Assembly: GCF_000003195.3 (NCBI RefSeq)
Contig: NC_012876.2
Location: 61,932,407 to 61,996,406, forward strand
DNA length: 64,000 nt
Direction of reading: 5' to 3'
From: Sorghum bicolor
Taxonomy: Eukaryota > Streptophyta > Magnoliopsida > Poales > Poaceae
Shown here: positions 57,676 to 64,000 of the stretch, in pieces
Layout: every line of letters starts with the position of its first letter
How positions within the stretch are numbered: position 1 is the first letter of the stretch
Program-made: the position numbers and the translations under genes
Notes under the pieces: generated by a model
Seen by the model: the letters and a program-made list of their open reading frames with translations, nothing else
Databases searched by the model: none
Told to the model about the DNA's origin: nothing

Positions 57676-59145
57676 TCAGATCCCAAGCGCTTGCATGAAC
57701 TCACCAGCGCGTATCGCAGCCATTTGCCACCTCCACGATTCGAACACGGATGCGACAACCCTGCCGCCGCTCACACCTCCTCCTCCTTCTTCTTCATCCA
57801 TTATCGAGTCGTCGTCGGATCCAACAACAGCAACAGTGACATCGTCGTCGTCGGTGCACTTGATCAGAATAAGCTGATCAATGTAGGCCTGCAGGTCGTG
57901 CGCGTAAGCTATGTCACCAGCCTCGAAGAAGTCGAGGGCTACCTCTACGCCGACGTGCACATAACAGGCCTTGCTCCATGGCAACTCGTACCGTCCTGCT
58001 AGAACCCTAGCGCCCTCGTTGAAGAGGACCCCGGGCATCTTGGTCACTGGGTCGTTCACGTTCACCACCCGTATCACCTTCACTCCCAGCTCGTCGCATC
58101 GGTTCTTGAACTCTAGGTTTCCCACCCGCGGACCGGCAAAGGAGTAGACTGTGATGGGGATCGTCGTCGTCGTCGAGGAGGATCGATTAGGGTAAGAATT
58201 CAGGCCGAGCTCGGCGAGGTCGTAGCCGAGGAGGAGGGCGAGGGAGCTTCCCATGCTGTGTCCGGCGAGTGTGATACTCATCTCCTCGCCCTTGTGCTTG
58301 GCAACAAGGCTGGATATCTCGGAAAGGACCTGGTTCCGGCAGCTGCCGGCGGTGAACTTCCCGAACGCGTCGTCGGAGCTGTAGAGGGAGAGGAACCCGG
58401 ACTCGACTCTCACGTCCGGGCGCGGGTCGGCAGGGTCGAAGCGCGCAGGCGCCAGCGTGCTCATGAAGTTGGCAAGCCACTCCGATCCTGTCACCGTCCC
58501 GCGGAAGGAGACGACGATGTCGCGGCGGCCGAGACGAGCCGCTTCCCCGTCCGACGCGACGGCGACGTAGCCGATCCACCGGCCCTTGCTGCTGCAGGAT
58601 CGCCGTCGTCGGCCGAAGGCGACGGCGGCGGGTGCCGCGTAGATGTACTTGGTGACGGCGTACCCGGCGGCGCCGTGCATCCCCGCCGCCGCCGCGGCCT
58701 GCAGCATCTGCTGCTTGCCGTGCTTGCAGTTGAGATACCGCTTGGAACGTGGGTCTAGGTCGAACGTCCTGTAGCACGCCGCCACCAGCTCCGCGTAGCG
58801 GACGATCTCTGCACGGAGCAGCGGATGGAGAGGCTCCACCAGGGCTCGCCAGTCATCGCCAGCGCCTTGCAGCTCCTGCCACATGCACGCCAGCGGCGGC
58901 GGCGGCGGCGGCGGCGTAGCCATGGCTTTATTGGCGCGGACACTGCTACCTGCGGCGGGTGGTGGTGCTTCCGTGGACGACGGCGCTGCGGCCTGCTCTT
59001 GCTGCTTGTGTTGTTGTAGGCCGCTGAGGCTGACGGTGATCGGCGTGGCGGAAGACACCGCTAGGGCTGTGGACACTCGATGACGACGCGTCGTCGTCGT
59101 CGGTGTGCCGCCCCGCGCCACGGCGAGCTTCGCAGTGGCAGCCAT
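57676..59145 (-). CDS. class III lipase / phospholipase A1-type protein
   Basis: An intronless gene of 489 aa. The N-terminal ~85 residues are Ala/Ser/Thr-rich with few acidic residues and then a proline run, fitting a plastid transit peptide. The alpha/beta-hydrolase lipase-3 domain follows: [20 protein letters not shown], the VVSFRGT oxyanion strand, nucleophile motif GHSMG (Ser297), FAGPRVGN, and [11 protein letters not shown] with Asp365. The likely catalytic His is His416 in AHDLQAYI. This is the DAD1/PLA1-I pattern of plant acyl hydrolases that release fatty acids from plastid galactolipids or phospholipids, some feeding jasmonate synthesis. Whether this member does so is inference. The acidic tail after residue 430 is unusual. 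The ATG at 59145 follows a TATA box about 40 bp upstream, giving a short leader. Confidence 0.93.
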   Translation of the reverse strand: MAATAKLAVARGGTPTTTTRRHRVSTALAVSSATPITVSLSGLQQHKQQEQAAAPSSTEAPPPAAGSSVRANKAMATPPPPPPPLACMWQELQGAGDDWRALVEPLHPLLRAEIVRYAELVAACYRTFDLDPRSKRYLNCKHGKQQMLQAAAAAGMHGAAGYAVTKYIYAAPAAVAFGRRRRSCSSKGRWIGYVAVASDGEAARLGRRDIVVSFRGTVTGSEWLANFMSTLAPARFDPADPRPDVRVESGFLSLYSSDDAFGKFTAGSCRNQVLSEISSLVAKHKGEEMSITLAGHSMGSSLALLLGYDLAELGLNSYPNRSSSTTTTIPITVYSFAGPRVGNLEFKNRCDELGVKVIRVVNVNDPVTKMPGVLFNEGARVLAGRYELPWSKACYVHVGVEVALDFFEAGDIAYAHDLQAYIDQLILIKCTDDDDVTVAVVGSDDDSIMDEEEGGGGVSGGRVVASVFESWRWQMAAIRAGEFMQALGI

Positions 59146-59180
59146 CAAGCTTGGAGGGAGGGAGAGATGGGGAGTAGGGG

Positions 59181-59188
59181 TATATATA
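59181..59188 (-). promoter_or_regulatory. TATA box of the lipase gene
   Basis: On the minus strand CTTATATATACCCC lies 36-43 bp before the ATG at 59145. This implies a 5' leader of roughly 10 bases, or a start site close to the ATG. Confidence 0.6.
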
Positions 59189-59984
59189 AGGCTAGGAGCA
59201 CAGTGGCGGTCGCTCGCTAGCTGGATATCTATGAGCCCATATTGGAGTGGTCGATAAAGCTATTTTTTTTCTTTTTATTTTTTCCCCTGTGAGACTAATC
59301 AACTTTGACATCCGCTGCTTTCGTTTTTGATTGATGATTGTGAGTCCGCATAGGATCATATCGGCGTTCGTAGCTACATTTTTCATGTTTCTTTTTTTCT
59401 GCAAGTCAAATCTAAAGTTTTTTTTTTGCGAGTAATAAATCTAACGTTCTTTTTTTTTTAAAGGAACTGGAGGGGCGATCTAAGGTTCTTTGACTGTGAG
59501 TCCGCATAGGAGTCCGTCGTTTTCAACATTCCTTTTTTCCGGGCAAGTTAGATCCGACTTTAGACTTGTTATTAGGTTCATTGCTTCCGTTTTCTTCACT
59601 CTGATCATTCTGTTATGTCGACTGCTTAATAAACAAATACTCTCGTACCACTAAGTTGCTAGGAATAAAACCTATTATTATTAAAATCTATATAAGCCGA
59701 TGACCAAACTGTAACTCCAAGTTATAAGTATATATGGAAAATAAAAAAGGTCTCTATTGTAAACATCATTAAATTAGTAAATAGACTACTTCTTGATATG
59801 ACGACAACTAACCCTTGCTAACTCTAATAAAAAATTTGAATTACGTTTCTTATTATAAGTCATCAAAGGAAGTCACGAAGCTCAGAATTTATCTCTACCA
59901 ATACATGGATATTATAAAAACTAAAGTTATGACATAATATGAGTAAATATTTCTGTGCCTTAAAACGGAAGAAGAAATTAATCA

Positions 59985-59986
<2 letters not shown>
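59189..59986. other. upstream region of the lipase gene
   Basis: AT-rich, with T-runs near 59385-59460. No gene or recognisable element was found; it may include distal promoter sequence. Confidence 0.4.
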
Positions 59987-60050
<64 letters not shown>

Positions 60051-60294
60051 AGAGTATACTCTGTAGCCACCTACAAAATATGTTATAGGGTGTAGAATAG
60101 CGCTCTAGGTGTAGAATATTATTCTACACCACAAGTCAAAACTAAGTAGAAAAAATACTGAGCAGTACTGAACAACGTTCAGTATCATCCAGCCGTACAC
60201 CTAGGACCACAAAATATTGAATAATACTGAAATACGAGTACTGAACAATACTGAATTTTGTTCAGTATAACAGTTTGGTGTAGAATAGTATTCT

Positions 60295-60350
<56 letters not shown>
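59987..60350. mobile_element. Micron-like element between two (TA)n tracts
   Basis: (TA)n runs at 59987-60047 and 60297-60350 enclose about 250 bp that begin GGGAGAGTATACTCTGTAGC and contain repeated GTGTAGAATA.TATTCTACA palindromes (60110, 60280) and several CTGAACAAC/ACTGAACAATACTGAA words. Elements embedded in TA microsatellites are the hallmark of rice Micron elements. The family assignment is inference. Confidence 0.5.
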
Positions 60351-60352
<2 letters not shown>

Positions 60353-61381
60353 GTATGCATAGAAAAAATATATGGAGAAAATCGTGAACAACTTACAGTT
60401 TGCGATAGATGTAATATATTAATTCGTTACGACTTAATAGACATTGGCATACTATTACCAATATTAGACTATATTATGTATTTTTTTGACCGCGTACAGC
60501 TAAACAACTTTGGACAATTATTTCCCAAGTTTTGGAAGTTAAAATTTTTATCCCATGGTTCAAAATCAAATAAAGGTTTGTTTGGTTGAATGCACCCGAA
60601 CCTATGTAATTTTTCACCCTAATCCCTCTCAACCCATGTCAACTGGAGTGAGTACAGCCAAATAAGCACTAAGGATTGATTTCTCTCTCACCTGTCTGGG
60701 TTTTCAATGGTCGCAATGTGCTTGATTCATTCAAGCAACATATACACGTCAGGGAAATGCTCCAGCACCTGGATCCAACCAGACCCTTAGGAACGAAGCT
60801 AGGCTTGCTTAAGAAGTTATGCGTCCTAATTAAATTATGCTAAGAACTCTGAGCTAGCTGCAGCAAGTTACTTCAAAGCCTAGTGCAGCCATATACATGA
60901 CACTATATGAGATGACCTCACACCTGCTTATATATGTTGCATCGATCGATGCGCGGTCAAGTATTTAGATTGACCTTGATCAAACCTTCGCAGCCTGCAG
61001 GACTGACTCAACAGCCCTCTGCCATAAACTACGACTAAGAGAATGTAAGAATGTCAAACAGCCCAGCGATTCATCGGTTGAGGAGATTAAAACATCCATT
61101 TTAAGTACATTCTAATATGATGGAGAAGAGTCAGAAGACCACACCGCCAAACCGCCGGCGGGTTTTTTTTTTTTAATCTAAATGACGATACTGCACATTA
61201 CCGTGTGTGGGAACTTTATAGCTCTAGCATGCAGTGTGCAAGGCGGAACTCATGGAGGGAGAGTGAAATCATGACAGGAAATATATATGTGCTTATTTGA
61301 ATATTTGATGGAACATAATGCAATTTTTTTATATAAAAAGGTCAGGATGAGGAAAGTACTAAAAGAATAAAGAATAGATTA
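60351..61381. other. intergenic DNA without recognised features
   Basis: AT-rich. A possible short MITE remnant near 60580-60670 (GTTTGTTTGGTTGAATGCAC against AGTACAGCCAAATAAGCAC). Nothing else is supported. Confidence 0.4.
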
Positions 61382-61672
61382 TACTCCCTTCATCCACAAA
61401 AGAATGCAATTCTCGATTTTTTGAGAAGTCAAACAGTTCAAACTTAGATTAAATTCATATAAGAAAATACTAACATTCATCTTACATAATTAGTATCACT
61501 AGATCAGTTATAGAGTATATTTTATAATAAATTTATTTAAGATATAAATCTATACCTATTTATAAAGAGGCAAAATTTCTATTTTTTCATCCACCTTCCC
61601 CTAACTTACTGGATAATGGAGAGTTTCTTCCACCCAGACTTTATATATAACCCATTGCCATACGAGTTAGAT

Positions 61673-61874
<202 letters not shown>

Positions 61875-62186
61875 TGATTCCAAAATGTATTGGGTCGGTA
61901 GGTGATTACTCATAAGCCTTCCTAAGTTTGCCGCACCCACAAATTCCAAAGAACTACCAAAATCAGTTTTTTTAAATCTCATTAAAGAGGCGATTTTCTA
62001 TTTGTTGTTTTATTCTGATTTTTCCACCAGGAAGTTTTATTTTTTTTTCTTTTTCTAATTTTTCCAATGGAACCGTTTCCTTGACTTTACGGTGCCTTCT
62101 TTTTCCGTGATTTTCCCCAATGAACATATCTTTCTGTGATTGTCTATTTATTTTTTTTTTTACCACCAAGTTTTCTTTTCCAATTG

Positions 62187-62447
62187 TACTCCCAGATGTT
62201 CCTGAGAGCTTTAACTTCTAGAATTTGTGTCAGTCAAACTTTTTAAATTTTGACCAACTTTATAGAAAAGAGCATCAATATCTATGATATAAATAAATAC
62301 CTTATGAAAATATATTCTATGATAAATCTAATGGTATTAATTTGGTACTATAAATTTTAGCATTTTTTTCTATAAATTTGGTCAAAATTTTAAAAGTTTG
62401 ACTTAGGACAACTCTAGAAGTTGCAGCTTTCCGGGACAGAGGGGGTA
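62187..62447. mobile_element. Stowaway MITE nested in the Helitron
   Basis: The ends CTCCCAGATGTTCCTGAGAG and CTTTCCGGGACAGAGGGGG are degenerate inverted repeats with TA outside. The interior GTCAAACTTTTTAAATTTTG and AGTTTGACTTAGGACAACTC matches the element at 29480-29738. Confidence 0.8.
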
Positions 62448-63003
62448 TTCGTGGGTTCTATTTCTATGCTAGCACAATCCAAATCCAATACAACTACTTT
62501 TCCATTAGCTTATTCAGTTATGTAAAAAAAATAAGGTGATTCATCTGGCTGTCTTATGAGTGAGTGACAACATGGAGTAAGTGTAGTGTAGCAAAGGAGA
62601 GCTAAAAGAAGCTGCCATCAAAGGATGTAATGGAATTGCATATATGAAAGTTCAGCGAAGAAATTAGTAAAATGCTAGTCTCGCTTGTTTTACTTTCTAA
62701 ATCGAATTCACGCCCACTCAAGACTTGTAATGATATGAATTAGAACAACTCACGTTTAACGGTGATAAATACGGAGTCCACTTCAGTACGTATTAGATCA
62801 CATCAACTGTATCTCGTACGTGACTCGGACATACAAATAGTGCTTATACGAGTTAGAACAATTCACATGTAGCAACAATACAAAGACTTGTATGATGCAA
62901 CGCACAGGCATGTTTGCTAGTTGCTATAAATATGGTCAAACTTGAGATAGTTTAACTAGTGCACGCATGCTATAATTACATTCTTCTATGGATGGAGGGA
63001 GTA

Positions 63004-64000
63004 TTTAGATACTAGCCTTCGCAAAATTCTTTCACCGGATGATATATTAATTGGATAACAAGCAGATCGCCGTCAGACGAAAATGTAGGCAATTATACAT
63101 TTGTAAAATTTTGAGGAAGTATTATCTCTAGGAATCGTTAATACCAATAATGCAACATTATTATAAACTTATATCATGTAAGTATAGAGATAAGGTAGCT
63201 AGTAGCCTTCCTAGCAAAAGGGGATAGACGACACAAGGAACCAGGACAAATCTTTGGAAAAAGCCTAATATTAAAACACAACTGCACTGAATAAGCTGAT
63301 TGGTGTTGTAGTCATTTCTCCCAAAATATACCACACGTACTATGGAGAGCTCACATATGATAGGATGTGAGATGATGAGTCAAAATACTACATAAAGGCC
63401 AAGTTGATATATAATCCTTCTCCTCCTACGACTCAGCTAAATTCTAATTCGGAACTGCTAATATCATCAGCTACCAAACCGACTAACTTATCTCCTAAAC
63501 AAAATAAAGCACCTAGGACTCTGACTCCTTGCAGACTTAATCAACCACCTGCGTGTGCTGCATCCTGATAGCCGCCATGTAAATGGATTAAAAATTTGAT
63601 ATTATGTGTTCATTCTTCGGTATAAGTAGAAAATATCAAAGATAAGAATAAGAAATGCTATGACACTCACAGTTCAACTGATGGCTTTAACTACAATAAT
63701 CTAAAGGTGGAAGTTCAGATATTCCAAAATTTAGGATGCAGTTGATTGCTACCAATAGCCATATAATATAATCTCCAGCTGGATCTAAGCGCTTAAGAAA
63801 CCTCTGAGCAGGTTAGTGTTGCTCCGAACCTAATCTGAGCAGGTTTTATTAAATATTCTGTTCAGAGAAGTTCGATCAGAGAAACCGAACATAAAATCGT
63901 TTAAAAAGAAATCGTCGCAGATAGGAGTAGATTACCACTACTCCTACTTTGATATCAATCTGGCGTAGACAAAGTGGGAGGAGGAGAGAAGAACCACACC
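63004..64000. other. right end of window, no gene recognised
   Basis: AT-rich DNA without a supported coding region. 63780-63860 repeats CTGAGCAGGTT twice. A gene beginning outside the window could have flanking sequence here, but nothing shows it. Confidence 0.4.

Noticed and set aside
58187..58777. R-rich frame overlapping the lipase gene
   Set aside because: It is an alternate frame of a GC-rich coding region. The lipase frame has the catalytic motifs.

Overview
The window is nuclear DNA of a grass, most likely a panicoid/andropogonoid one such as sorghum (inference). It has intron-bearing plant genes and many Tourist and Stowaway MITEs. It also has grass-type LINE, SINE, copia, gypsy, CACTA, hAT and Helitron pieces. 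Its core is a cluster of CC-NB-LRR immune-receptor (NLR) genes of one subfamily that resembles rice blast resistance protein Pib: the nucleotide-binding core is duplicated, and cysteines cluster in the middle of the LRRs.

Layout. 255-4485 (+): NLR1, broken by a 287-bp deletion and frameshift in the LRR. 6998-13815 (+): NLR2, a wreck split by a 3.66-kb antisense LINE and further damaged by indels, a stop and loss of the LRR. 14958-19415 (-): NLR3m, intact, 1206 aa. 19416-25688: 6.3 kb of TE-rich spacer (CACTA end, LINE scrap, A-rich DNA, MITEs). 25689-35261 (+): NLR4, intact, 1205 aa, with a SINE in intron 1, a 5.4-kb TE-filled intron 2 and a MITE that supplies its stop codon. 35262-38931: MITE, gypsy RT remnant, displaced NLR4 3'UTR, copia gag and LTR. 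38932-39776 (+): NLR5, an LRR-only stub next to that LTR. NLR3m and NLR4 are divergent (head to head) and are the only complete receptors here.

42483-44192 (-) is a five-exon 14-3-3 (GF14) gene with a leader intron. 45.4-52.9 kb is accessory DNA bracketed by two copies of a short piece of the 14-3-3 promoter region. It holds a 1478-bp hAT element with a clear 8-bp target duplication and a spliced fragment of the PP2A-associated protein gene TAP46, 0.9 kb upstream of a Helitron-type 3' end. 55494-56345 is a cargo-bearing Tourist-like element. 57676-59145 (-) is an intronless class III lipase / phospholipase A1-type gene. The rest is repeat DNA, including a triple nest at 61382-63003 (Stowaway in Helitron in Stowaway).

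Functionally, the NLR block is an innate-immunity locus in birth-and-death turnover: two candidate working receptors and three decayed copies whose lesions can each be read against a paralogue in the same window. The 14-3-3 and lipase genes are ordinary single-copy genes. I see no clear novel non-NLR system. The most interesting feature is the tandem NB architecture, with an N-terminal NB copy that has lost its ATP-binding residues.
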